64,000 nt of DNA from Chelativorans sp. J32 (GTDB taxonomy: Bacteria; Pseudomonadota; Alphaproteobacteria; Rhizobiales; Rhizobiaceae), in contig NZ_JAEQ01000009.1 in NCBI RefSeq assembly GCF_000518985.1, positions 85,187 through 149,186 of the forward strand, read 5' to 3'. The notes under the pieces are model-generated. The model saw only the letters and a program-made list of their open reading frames with translations, ran no database searches and was not told where the DNA came from. This document shows positions 1 to 7,530 of the stretch, one piece after another. Numbering within the stretch: the first letter of the stretch is position 1; each line of letters begins with the position of its first letter. A program made the translations under genes and the position numbers.

Positions 1-1599
1 CACAAGGAATACAACAGCAACCGTTTTTCGCAGCTCGACGAAATCAACAAGGACAATGTGAAGAACCTGAAGGTCGCGTTTACCACCGCGATCGGCGGCC
101 TGATGGGCGCGGGCACCAATCCCATGGGAGGACACCAGGCCACTCCACTCGTCAATGACGGCTATATGTATGTGGTCGACAGCTGGGGGGCGGTCTACAA
201 GATCGATGTTCGCGACGGGAAAAGCGGCAAGATCGTCTGGGTCATGGACCCGGGCGTCGATAAGGCGGATGTCTGGATCCCGTCCAATCGCGGAGTGGCG
301 CTCTACAAGAATTTCGTGATCTCCGTCACCGCCGATGGAAAGGTGAACTGGACCAATGCCGACACCGGCGAGCTGGTCAAGACCGTTCAGGTGGACGATC
401 CGAAGAACGGGTATTCGCTGACTGCCGCGCCGCTGGTCGTCGGAGATAAACTGCTGATCGGCGGCTCCGGCGGCGACCGCGGGGCGCGCGATCATATCAC
501 CGCGCTAAACGCCGATACTGGCGAGCAGCTCTGGCGCACCTATTCGGTACCCGCTCCGGGCGAGCCGGGATCGGAGACCTGGGGCGGAGAGAACAACGCC
601 TGGATGCATGGCGGCGGCGCATTCTGGGTGACGGGTGCCTATGATCCCGAGACCAAGCTTACGCTGTGGGGAACGGGCCAGCCGGTCCCGATGTATGATC
701 CGGAATACCGGCCGGGCGACAACCTCTATACCAACAGCACATTGGCATTGGACGTCGATACCGGAAAAATCGAGTGGTACTTCCAGTATACGCCCGGCGA
801 TTTCCTCGATTATGACGAGGTCGGCTCACGCCAGATCATCAACGCGAAGGTGGATGGCGAAGATCGCAAGCTGATGGGCTACTTCGCCCGTAACGGCTTC
901 TTCTACACCCATGATCGGACGAACGGGCAATTCCTCGGCGCCAAGCAATACGTGACGAAGCTGAACTGGACCGACGGCATCGATCCCAAGACCGGCAAAC
1001 CGGTAGAGTATGATGATTCCAAGGACATCCAGGTCTACAAGGTGGGAGCGCCTTCGCGGCGTGACCAGGGCGCCATCGAGGCATGCCCCCACATCCAGGG
1101 CGGCGTGAACCTCTTCCCGACCTCATACAGCCCGAAAACAGGCGCCGTATACGGAGCCGGAATGGAAGGCTGCGCCGAGGTGACGACGGACCCCGCGCGC
1201 TCCGATGGCAAGATTGCCTGGAACGGCGGCCAAGCAGTGAATGCCGGCCGCATAACCGGCAGCATCACGGCCATGGATCCGACGAATACGGAGCAGAAGG
1301 CACAGAAGCTGTTCGACTACCCGAACTATTCCGGCGTGGTCAGCACCGCCGGAGGGCTGGTGTTCACGGCGACCATGGACGGGACGATCCATGCTCTCGA
1401 CGACGAGACGCTTGAGGAGCTCTGGAGCTTCAACGCCGGCTCTCCGATCTCTGCTCCCCCGATGACCTATGCGGTCGACGGCAAGCAGTATGTGGCCATA
1501 CTCGTCGGTGCGCACCGTATCCCCTACGGCCGCATCACCAACACGCCGGAGCTGCAGGATATTCAAAACACGTCGATGCTGTACGTGTTCTCGCTCTAG
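1..1599 (+). CDS. PQQ-dependent alcohol dehydrogenase, 5' end outside window
   Basis: The frame is open from the first base, so the start and signal peptide lie to the left; 532 residues are visible. Enzymes of this methanol/ethanol dehydrogenase family are periplasmic eight-bladed propellers that oxidise alcohols or aldehydes and reduce cytochrome c. Blade repeats such as ALNADTGEQLW and ALDVDTGKIEW and the conserved GEPGSETW and WGTG strings are clear. The presumed catalytic Asp (codon 808-810) lies in LDYD, and the residue two places later (814-816) is also Asp, which in XoxF and PedH binds a lanthanide. The vicinal Cys pair normally found before NRG is absent (DVWIPSNRG), and the metal-site Asn after WGTG reads Gln. 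The substrate cannot be deduced. The cytochrome c gene at 5.3 kb could be its electron acceptor. Confidence 0.9.
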   Translation, partial: HKEYNSNRFSQLDEINKDNVKNLKVAFTTAIGGLMGAGTNPMGGHQATPLVNDGYMYVVDSWGAVYKIDVRDGKSGKIVWVMDPGVDKADVWIPSNRGVALYKNFVISVTADGKVNWTNADTGELVKTVQVDDPKNGYSLTAAPLVVGDKLLIGGSGGDRGARDHITALNADTGEQLWRTYSVPAPGEPGSETWGGENNAWMHGGGAFWVTGAYDPETKLTLWGTGQPVPMYDPEYRPGDNLYTNSTLALDVDTGKIEWYFQYTPGDFLDYDEVGSRQIINAKVDGEDRKLMGYFARNGFFYTHDRTNGQFLGAKQYVTKLNWTDGIDPKTGKPVEYDDSKDIQVYKVGAPSRRDQGAIEACPHIQGGVNLFPTSYSPKTGAVYGAGMEGCAEVTTDPARSDGKIAWNGGQAVNAGRITGSITAMDPTNTEQKAQKLFDYPNYSGVVSTAGGLVFTATMDGTIHALDDETLEELWSFNAGSPISAPPMTYAVDGKQYVAILVGAHRIPYGRITNTPELQDIQNTSMLYVFSL

Positions 1600-1620
1600 C
1601 CGGCGGCTAGCCTGACAAGA

Positions 1621-1651
1621 CGGAACGGGCGCACATGCGGCGCCCGTTCCG
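1621..1651 (+). terminator. Terminator hairpin after the PQQ dehydrogenase
   Basis: A perfect 12-bp stem (CGGAACGGGCGC pairing with its reverse complement) closes a 7-nt loop 22 bp after the dehydrogenase stop. Only a short T-run (GTTTCC) follows. It probably ends the dehydrogenase transcript before the next gene. Confidence 0.65.
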
Positions 1652-1719
1652 ATCCGTTTCCTGACGGGCCTCGACGAGTGGCGAGCCCTCGGTGTTGGAA
1701 CGGGCCAAAAGGTAAAATC

Positions 1720-2481
1720 ATGCGCACACCTCTTCGCCTCCTGACGTTTATCGCCGGGTGCCTGGCGGCTGTCGGCATCGCCTCGGCCCAGACCCGGCCG
1801 GAGATATACGACATATGGAAGGTCACGCTCGGCATGAAGGCCGGGGAAATTCCCGACGAGTTCATCGAGCATGCCTGCGGTACCCATGGGGGACCGCCAT
1901 CCCTAAAGCTGGCTGGCTTCACGGACTTCATGAAGTGCAAGCCCGAAGCAAATGGTTTGCGGGAAGTCTATTTCCGGTATGACGACGAATACGAATACTG
2001 GGCCCGAGCCAATGAGCTGGAACTGGAAACGCAGCTCTTCAGCGGCACACGCTTGTTCGATTATCCCGTTATAATGTCGCTCCTGTTCGATGAGGACGGA
2101 GCGGTCCGGGGTGTGCGCGTCATCACCGATCCCCGGGTCGGCGATGCCGAGCGCGGCCGGCGGGAATTCTGGACAATGGCGAACTTCGTGAAGATTCGTT
2201 TCGGGCCCGATAATTGGAACTGCCGGGACTTGCCCAAGGAAGAAGGGGAATCGCCGGCCGGGAGTTATTTTATCAAGGAGCGTTGCGAAAAACGGCTCGA
2301 TGGCGATCTCTATCTTTACGAGAGAAGATACTACCACAAGAAGGGCCAGACCTTCATCGATCCTCATTCCGGGGGGATCAACACGGAAGCTTATGTGAGC
2401 TCCACCTGGTTCGAGCTTCTAGATGGGGGAATAGAGCCGGTCCCGACCGCTACTCAGCAACCCGCCCGTCGGGAAGGATAG
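1720..2481 (+). CDS. Secreted protein of unknown function
   Basis: I do not recognise a family. The 253-residue product starts with a clear Sec signal peptide (MRTPLRLL, a hydrophobic stretch, then cleavage after IASAQ), so the mature protein should be periplasmic or secreted. The ATG at 1720 is preferred over a GTG 42 bp upstream because it places the signal peptide at the N terminus and follows AAAAGG at about 10 nt. The mature part contains several paired cysteines (EHACGTHGG, DFMKCKP, WNCRDLP, KERCEK) that could form disulfides. It is separated from the PQQ dehydrogenase by a terminator, so a shared role is only suggested by proximity. Its 3' end overlaps the convergent pentapeptide gene by 32 bp. 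Confidence 0.75.
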   Translation: MRTPLRLLTFIAGCLAAVGIASAQTRPEIYDIWKVTLGMKAGEIPDEFIEHACGTHGGPPSLKLAGFTDFMKCKPEANGLREVYFRYDDEYEYWARANELELETQLFSGTRLFDYPVIMSLLFDEDGAVRGVRVITDPRVGDAERGRREFWTMANFVKIRFGPDNWNCRDLPKEEGESPAGSYFIKERCEKRLDGDLYLYERRYYHKKGQTFIDPHSGGINTEAYVSSTWFELLDGGIEPVPTATQQPARREG

Positions 2482-3247
2482 CGCCCGATATCTTCAGCCC
2501 CTCGGTGGTCGCATGTTCCATATTGGCGCGCTCCAGCCGCGAACCCCGCAGATCGGCGTTCGACAAATCCGCCCTCGAAAGATCGGCGGCCAGGAAGTCC
2601 ACCTGAATGGCCGAAGCCTGCGACAGGTTCGCGCCGACCAGATGGCTTTGCTCGAAGCTCGCCCCATTCATCTTGGCCGCCGTCAATATCGCCCGCTGCA
2701 GGTCGGCGCCTCGAAGGTTCGTGCGCTCCAGGATCGCGCCGGTCAAATCCGCGCCGGCAAGCCTCGCCTCCTTCGCGACCGCCGCTTCGATATGTGCGCC
2801 CGCCAGTTTGGCCTGGGTCAAACGGGCCCGTCCCATCCGCGTGCCGTCAAGGATGGCACCCTCGAGATTTGCAGCCGAGAGATCAGCTTCATAGAGCAGA
2901 GAGCCGGTCAAATCGGCTTTGCGCAGAGATGCCCTTTTCAGGTCGGTCTTGTTGAGATTCGCGTGTTGCAGATTGGCGCCGTCCAGCTTGGCGCCCGCGA
3001 GTTTGGCACGATGCAGCACGGCGTTGCTGAGATTGGCATTGGTGAGATCCGCGCCCGAAAGGTCGCGCCGCTTCAGCCGCACGCCGCTCAGATCGCAGCC
3101 GGGACAATCGGCCGTCTTGCCCGCAAGGAAAGCTTCCCGGTCGGCATTGCCGCTGCTCTGCGCCGCCACGGAGCCGCTCCAGACCGACGCCAGGACGATC
3201 AAGACGAAAGACCGGTAAAGCGAAGACGTGCGGCCGCAGTCGAGCAT
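2450..3247 (-). CDS. Exported pentapeptide-repeat protein
   Basis: The 265-residue product has a signal peptide (hydrophobic SFVLIVLASVW, cleavage near VAAQ) followed by about 42 tandem A(D/N)LXX-type pentapeptides running to the C terminus, for example ADLTN ANLSN and ADLSR ADLSN ADLRG. Such repeats fold as a right-handed quadrilateral beta-helix of about ten coils here. A CPGC motif precedes the first repeat. Most pentapeptide proteins are cytoplasmic; the signal peptide predicts a periplasmic location, where the usual DNA-mimic role (Qnr/MfpA) would not apply. No partner is visible. The gene overlaps the convergent upstream gene by 32 bp and is divergent from the nuclease-like gene. Confidence 0.85.
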   Translation of the reverse strand: MLDCGRTSSLYRSFVLIVLASVWSGSVAAQSSGNADREAFLAGKTADCPGCDLSGVRLKRRDLSGADLTNANLSNAVLHRAKLAGAKLDGANLQHANLNKTDLKRASLRKADLTGSLLYEADLSAANLEGAILDGTRMGRARLTQAKLAGAHIEAAVAKEARLAGADLTGAILERTNLRGADLQRAILTAAKMNGASFEQSHLVGANLSQASAIQVDFLAADLSRADLSNADLRGSRLERANMEHATTEGLKISGAILPDGRVAE

Positions 3248-3375
3248 GTTGACACCTTGAAAATTCGTTGCGACGAACAGCGTAAAAGATTGAATTCATA
3301 CCCGCAAGCGGCAAATCATTCATATTTTCTGCTGTCACTTCTGCAAAGTCTTAAGAAATGCCTGGAGGAGCTTTC

Positions 3376-3867
3376 ATGCCGAGACTAGCACTTGCCCTCT
3401 CTTTGCTTCTGGCAACCGCGTTGCCGGGAGCTGCTTCCATGCTCGTCGGCCAAGCCTCGGTCATCGATTCCGATGTCCTCGATCTCGACGGGCAGCGGAT
3501 CATGCTTTACGGGCTCGAGTCCGTGGAGCGCGGGCAAACCTGCCTGATCGACGGCACGGCTTGGGATTGCTATCCTGCGGCCGTCAGGCAGCTGGAGACG
3601 CTTGTCTCGGAAGGGCCAGTCGAATGCGAACAGGTTGGCGAGCCGGATCGCTACCGCCGCATCCTTGCCTATTGCCGGATCGGGGAAAAAGATCTGAACG
3701 AGGCATTCGTCGCCTCCGGTTTTGCCGTTGCGCGCCCCGACGAGACGGATCGCTTCGTGGCTGCCGAAGAGGCCGCCAAGAAGGCGGGGCTCGGTCTTTG
3801 GCAGGGTAAGTTCCTTCGGCCGATGGACTACCGCGTTTCCGTAGGGATCATGGTCGACCGCCCGTAG
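3376..3867 (+). CDS. Staphylococcal nuclease-fold secreted protein, probably inactive
   Basis: The start at 3376 is chosen because GGAGGAG lies 7-13 nt upstream; an ATG at 3358 would put that Shine-Dalgarno inside the gene. The product is 163 residues with a signal peptide (LALSLLLATALPGAAS). The remainder matches the thermonuclease (SNase) pattern: the strand normally VIDGDTL reads VIDSDVL, IRLxGIDxPE reads IMLYGLESVE, and the ending [11 protein letters not shown] is typical. In S. aureus nuclease numbering the catalytic Arg35 becomes Met and Asp40 becomes Glu, while an Arg-rich RYRRILAYC stretch remains in the Arg87 region. It may therefore bind rather than cut nucleic acid. It is divergent from the pentapeptide gene. 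Confidence 0.75.
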   Translation: MPRLALALSLLLATALPGAASMLVGQASVIDSDVLDLDGQRIMLYGLESVERGQTCLIDGTAWDCYPAAVRQLETLVSEGPVECEQVGEPDRYRRILAYCRIGEKDLNEAFVASGFAVARPDETDRFVAAEEAAKKAGLGLWQGKFLRPMDYRVSVGIMVDRP

Positions 3868-3912
3868 CTTAAAGGCAGACGGTGCTCGCGGACGTTTACG
3901 GCCGCTGATGGT

Positions 3913-4989
3913 TCATCGCGAACCTTCGGACCGTTCCAGATAGCTGTTTTCCGCACTGTAGGACAGACCTGCCGTCGGGCCGCCCGCGATGACATGGATC
4001 CTCGAGCCGATCGTGGCTGCTCCAAGGCCATGGCGCGAATGGGGCATGGCCGGCAGGCTGCTCCAGCTATCGCTCTGCGGATCATAAAGTTCAGCTTCGT
4101 CGAATGTCTTTCTGCGAGCACCAAAGGTCTCGCCGCCGAAGACAACAGCACGCCCATCTATCACTGCAGCAGCGACGCCGCTGCGCCCGGTGGGCAGCGG
4201 AGCCGCATGATCCCAACGGTCCGCCGCCGGATCGTAAACCTCCGTCGAATCCATTTCCGCAGTGGCTTCATCGCGGCCGCCAAAGATATAGATCTTACGG
4301 TCGAGCGCTGCAGAAGCATGATGATTGCGTGGAAAAGCTATAGGTGCCGCGGCGCTCCACTGATCGGAGGCCGGATCATAAATCTCGTGAACCGCCAGAC
4401 TCTTCTCGCCATCATGTCCCCCTATCGCATGTATTCTCCCGTTCGATGTCGTAAGTGCCAGCGCCCCACGCGCTGTCGGCATGGGGCTGGCCTGCCGCCA
4501 ACTGCTGCCGGCCTCGAGATCGAGCACCTGGACATCGGCCAAGGGTTCCCAACTGGTCCCGCGATAGCCTCCGATAAGAAAGAGTTTGTCATCGAGCACC
4601 ACGAGTCCCGCGTGATGAAGCCCTTCGGACAGAGGAGGCAATACAGTCCATCGATCACTCTGCGGGTCGTAGCGGAATACCCCGTTGGGCAGGGATGGCT
4701 CCTCGATGTTCGGGCCTGCAGCAAAGCCGCCTAGGAAATAAATATATTTCCCATCTCCTGCCACGCTCACCTCCGAGCGCGCCTGCGGAACGGGACTGGC
4801 CTGATGCCATCTCCACCGGCCCCCCTCGGTGGCATTCACCGAAATGAGGGAGGTTCGCAGGACGAGGACGACAAGAAGGCAGATCAGGATGGCAGAAGCG
4901 GCAGCCGATGGCGCGGCTGCCCCCCGCGTCGGACCAACCTGCTTAGGCCTTGATCCAGGCGACAATGGCCTTTTTCCGACCTGTGGCAT
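3913..4989 (-). CDS. Membrane-anchored kelch-repeat protein
   Basis: The 358-residue product has one N-terminal transmembrane segment at about residues 29-50 (AASAILICLLVVLVLRTSL) and then five to six kelch motifs, each with a Gly-Gly pair followed by Tyr/Asp and Trp (for example IYFLGGF, LFLIGGYRGTSW, IHAIGGHDG, IYIFGGRDE, AVVFGGETFG). This predicts a periplasmic six-bladed beta-propeller tethered to the inner membrane. Kelch propellers of this kind include N-acetylneuraminate epimerase (NanM) and many proteins of unknown function; no sialic acid gene is nearby, so no function is assigned. It is transcribed away from the cytochrome c gene across a 298-bp divergent region. Confidence 0.85.
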   Translation of the reverse strand: MPQVGKRPLSPGSRPKQVGPTRGAAAPSAAASAILICLLVVLVLRTSLISVNATEGGRWRWHQASPVPQARSEVSVAGDGKYIYFLGGFAAGPNIEEPSLPNGVFRYDPQSDRWTVLPPLSEGLHHAGLVVLDDKLFLIGGYRGTSWEPLADVQVLDLEAGSSWRQASPMPTARGALALTTSNGRIHAIGGHDGEKSLAVHEIYDPASDQWSAAAPIAFPRNHHASAALDRKIYIFGGRDEATAEMDSTEVYDPAADRWDHAAPLPTGRSGVAAAVIDGRAVVFGGETFGARRKTFDEAELYDPQSDSWSSLPAMPHSRHGLGAATIGSRIHVIAGGPTAGLSYSAENSYLERSEGSR

Positions 4990-5142
4990 GGAAGGCTCCC
5001 TCGATGGCTCTTATGCTGAGCGGCAAGCAATCCCAGGCTGTGTTCCCGCCATCATATCACAGATGCTTTCTCATGGATGCTTCTCCCGTCAAGAACAAGA
5101 CAAGTCGTTCAACAGAAAAGCTCGCGTCTCATCAGCCTTTTG

Positions 5143-5171
5143 TTGACAAGATTGGGCCGGCTAACCATGAT
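5143..5171 (+). promoter_or_regulatory. Candidate sigma-70 promoter for the cytochrome c gene
   Basis: A perfect -35 box TTGACA (5143-5148) is followed 17 nt later by CATGAT (5166-5171), four of six matches to TATAAT. It points to the cytochrome c gene 117 bp downstream. The leader in between also holds a small hairpin, GCGGAC-N5-GTCCGC, at 5227-5243. Nothing else stands out in the 298-bp gap at 4990-5287. Confidence 0.4.
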
Positions 5172-5287
5172 CGGGTTGCGGGGATCATGCAAACTATCCC
5201 ACACATCGCTTGTCTATGCGGCGCCTGCGGACGCCCTGTCCGCGGAGGAGGCAATCGGCGTTTAGGCCAAATTTTTCGAGGAGTTCG

Positions 5288-5872
5288 ATGAAAATGCTGG
5301 GTGGAGGAATGAAGTACGCGAAGCGGGCGAGCCTTGCTGCTCTTTTTCTTTTCGGGGCCGTTGGCTGGGCGTCGGCGGACGAGGCGTCGATCGAGCGCGG
5401 CCGGACGATATTCGATGGCAAGGGCGCATGCTCGTTCTGCCATGGCTGGGCCGGTGACGGCCAGGGTGATCCTCGCTCCGAGGGCGGCGCCCCATCGCTG
5501 CGTGCTTCCGCTCTCAATCGCGATCAGGTCCGCGAAATCGTGCAATGCGGCCGGCTCGGCACCGCGATGCCCTATTTCGACCGTTTCGCCTATACGGATG
5601 ATCGTTGCTACGGCATGACCGCGGCCGATGCCGGTGCTGAGATGCCGACGCGCTCCTTCACCACGTTGCAGGCACACGAGATTGACGCGGTGGCCGACTA
5701 TGTCGCCGCCAAGGTGCTGGGCGCCGGCGACGTGACGTTCGAGCAATGCGTCGAGTTCTTCGGCAAAGTGGTTGAAGCCTGCGGCAATTATCCCACCGCA
5801 TCGGGCGAAAAGCCGGATATGTCGAAGGCCGAGCCAACCCCGCAAAGCGGCGCGCCTACCGATGCCCACTAA
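5288..5872 (+). CDS. Periplasmic cytochrome c family protein
   Basis: The ATG at 5288 follows GAGGAG by 4 nt; a second in-frame ATG at 5309 is also possible. The 194-residue product has a signal peptide (LAALFLFGAVGWASA) and a single haem c attachment motif CSFCH at about residues 44-48, with AMPYF a likely source of the axial Met ligand. Beyond the short class I core, the protein carries a C-terminal extension with further cysteines (DDRCYGM, FEQCVEFF, EACGNY) that are not in CXXCH motifs and could be disulfide-bonded. Soluble cytochromes like this accept electrons from PQQ dehydrogenases, and one is encoded 3.7 kb upstream; that link is inference. Confidence 0.85.
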   Translation: MKMLGGGMKYAKRASLAALFLFGAVGWASADEASIERGRTIFDGKGACSFCHGWAGDGQGDPRSEGGAPSLRASALNRDQVREIVQCGRLGTAMPYFDRFAYTDDRCYGMTAADAGAEMPTRSFTTLQAHEIDAVADYVAAKVLGAGDVTFEQCVEFFGKVVEACGNYPTASGEKPDMSKAEPTPQSGAPTDAH

Positions 5873-5910
5873 ACAGGTCGGGCGAGCCTCATCGAGCAAA
5901 TGAGCGCGGC

Positions 5911-5933
5911 GGGTCGGGCATAAAGTCCGACCC
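5911..5933. terminator. Terminator between convergent cytochrome c and phenylalanine hydroxylase genes
   Basis: The stem GGGTCGG / CCGACCC encloses a 9-nt loop and is followed by ATTCTTTATT on the plus strand. It sits 38 bp after the cytochrome stop and 24 bp before the stop of the convergent hydroxylase gene. Confidence 0.6.
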
Positions 5934-5957
5934 ATTCTTTATTGTCGCAAGGCCGGA

Positions 5958-6749
5958 TCAGGAGGCCTTTGCTTCGAAAGCGGGCGGGAAATCGCCGAGC
6001 ACCTTCGCCTCGTTTATCCGCGCTCCGATGTCTTCCTCGATGATGGATTCCAGCTGCGCGAAGCTGTCGATCACGTAGTAAATCGGCTGCACAATGTCGA
6101 TCCGGTAAGGTGTGCGCAGCACCGTCATCAGGTCGAATGGCCGGAATTCGACGGAAGCGGTTTCCATCGCATTTCGCGTCTCGCTCGGGGAGGACACGAT
6201 GCCCGCACCGAAGCAGCGTCTGCCCTTTGGCGTGTTTATCAGGCCAAACTCCACTGTGAACCAAAAAATTCGGAACAGATGCCAGGAGTAGCCCTTGCCC
6301 AGCTGCATTGCTTTCTGCCCGAAGCGGCGCACGAAATTGGCATAGCTCTGGTTGGTGAGCAGAGGGCAATGGCCGAACACTTCGTGGAAGAGATCCGGTT
6401 CCTCGATATAGTCGATATGCTCGCGACGGCGCATGAAAGTGGCGAGCGGAAATTTCCCCTGCGATAGCAGCTCATAGAAGCGTGAGGGTGGGATAAGGGC
6501 CGGAACGCCTTCCACGCCAAAGCCCGTGCTCTCCGCAAGACGCCTGTTGACGTCCTTGAGTTGCGGAACCTTGTCCGGGTTGAGTCCCAGCGTCCTCACC
6601 CCTTCGAGATATTCATCGCAGGCTTTGTCGGCAAGCAGTGTCATCTGCCGCCGGTAGAGCTCTCCCCAAATTGCATCTTCCTCGGGCGTATAGAGATAAG
6701 TGCCGTCGGGTTCCGGAAGCTTCGCGGTATAGGTGCTTTGCTTGGCCAT
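5958..6749 (-). CDS. phhA: Phenylalanine 4-hydroxylase
   Basis: This is the tetrahydrobiopterin-dependent non-haem iron enzyme that converts phenylalanine to tyrosine (EC 1.14.16.1). The start is the ATG giving MAKQSTYTAKLP, because AAGGAGGAG lies 6 nt upstream; a longer frame to 6863 would run across the divergent promoter. The 263-residue product is the normal length of bacterial single-domain enzymes. The iron ligands are visible as His122 and His127 in FHEVFGHCP and Glu167 in FWFTVEFGL. No pterin carbinolamine dehydratase (phhB) is adjacent. The divergent Lrp/AsnC-type regulator 115 bp away is the likely controller. Confidence 0.95.
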   Translation of the reverse strand: MAKQSTYTAKLPEPDGTYLYTPEEDAIWGELYRRQMTLLADKACDEYLEGVRTLGLNPDKVPQLKDVNRRLAESTGFGVEGVPALIPPSRFYELLSQGKFPLATFMRRREHIDYIEEPDLFHEVFGHCPLLTNQSYANFVRRFGQKAMQLGKGYSWHLFRIFWFTVEFGLINTPKGRRCFGAGIVSSPSETRNAMETASVEFRPFDLMTVLRTPYRIDIVQPIYYVIDSFAQLESIIEEDIGARINEAKVLGDFPPAFEAKAS

Positions 6750-6864
6750 GACGTCTCCTCCTTCGTCAGAGCGCATCATCTCTGTTGCAATTATATCCCC
6801 GCCAGGCTGAATATTTGTTTCAGAGTTGCCAGTAGATGGTGCGCTGGCGGGAGGATTTTTCACA

Positions 6865-7338
6865 ATGCCATCCGACGAGAAGGAAAGTTTTCAACCATCG
6901 CGCCGCTTGCTTCGCCTGATCCAGGCCGACTGCGGGCAATCGGTGGCCGAGCTGGCGGAAAAGGCGCGCATGTCGCAGAGTTCGGCCTGGCGCCGGCTCC
7001 AGGAAATGGAGGTCGAAGGCGTCATCCGAAAGCGTGTCGCGTTGCTGGATCCTGCGAAGCTCGACCTGAAACTCTGCATCATCGCGCACGTCACCCTGGA
7101 GGACCACCATGACGAGGCGATCGCATCCTTTTCAACCGTCGTCAGGGAGCGGCCGGAGATAATGGAGTGCTATGCCCTGTCTGGTACCTTCGATTACATG
7201 CTTAAGATCCGCGCCGCGGATGTCGAAAGCTATGAGGCGTTCATGACACGATACCTGATGCGCAATCCGCATGTGCGCACCGTCGTATCCAGTTTCGTGC
7301 TGCGAGAGCTCAAATCCACGACTGAATTACCCATCTGA
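6865..7338 (+). CDS. Lrp/AsnC family transcriptional regulator
   Basis: The start at 6865 follows GGGAGG by about 11 nt; an in-frame ATG at 6826 would lack a ribosome site. The 157-residue product has an N-terminal winged helix-turn-helix (residues about 10-65, including SVAELAEKARMSQSSAWRRLQ) and a C-terminal RAM/AsnC ligand-binding domain (ALSGTFDYMLKIRAADVESYE). The family binds amino acids and controls nearby amino acid metabolism. Divergence from phenylalanine hydroxylase, sharing a 115-bp intergenic region, makes it the probable activator of that gene in response to phenylalanine or another aromatic amino acid. Confidence 0.88.
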   Translation: MPSDEKESFQPSRRLLRLIQADCGQSVAELAEKARMSQSSAWRRLQEMEVEGVIRKRVALLDPAKLDLKLCIIAHVTLEDHHDEAIASFSTVVRERPEIMECYALSGTFDYMLKIRAADVESYEAFMTRYLMRNPHVRTVVSSFVLRELKSTTELPI

Positions 7339-7530
7339 AGGCGCAATATTCGCTCAGAAGGGCTTGGCCCGGCGCTGGCACGTCATCTGAATGCGGGCAG
7401 TTCATGGTACGAGACGGGCACTCTACTTATCTCGACATACAGCCTCACCAAATTCCCAACTGGAAAAGCTGTGCCGACCTAACGGACAATACCCAATTGC
7501 GATCGTCTTATCGGCTTGGAGGGTAACCTT

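Noticed and set aside
2513..3388. Long plus-strand open frame (291 codons) opposite the pentapeptide gene
   Set aside because: It is a mirror of the repeat-coding sequence on the other strand. The product has no recognisable domain, and the minus-strand protein has a signal peptide and perfect repeat periodicity.
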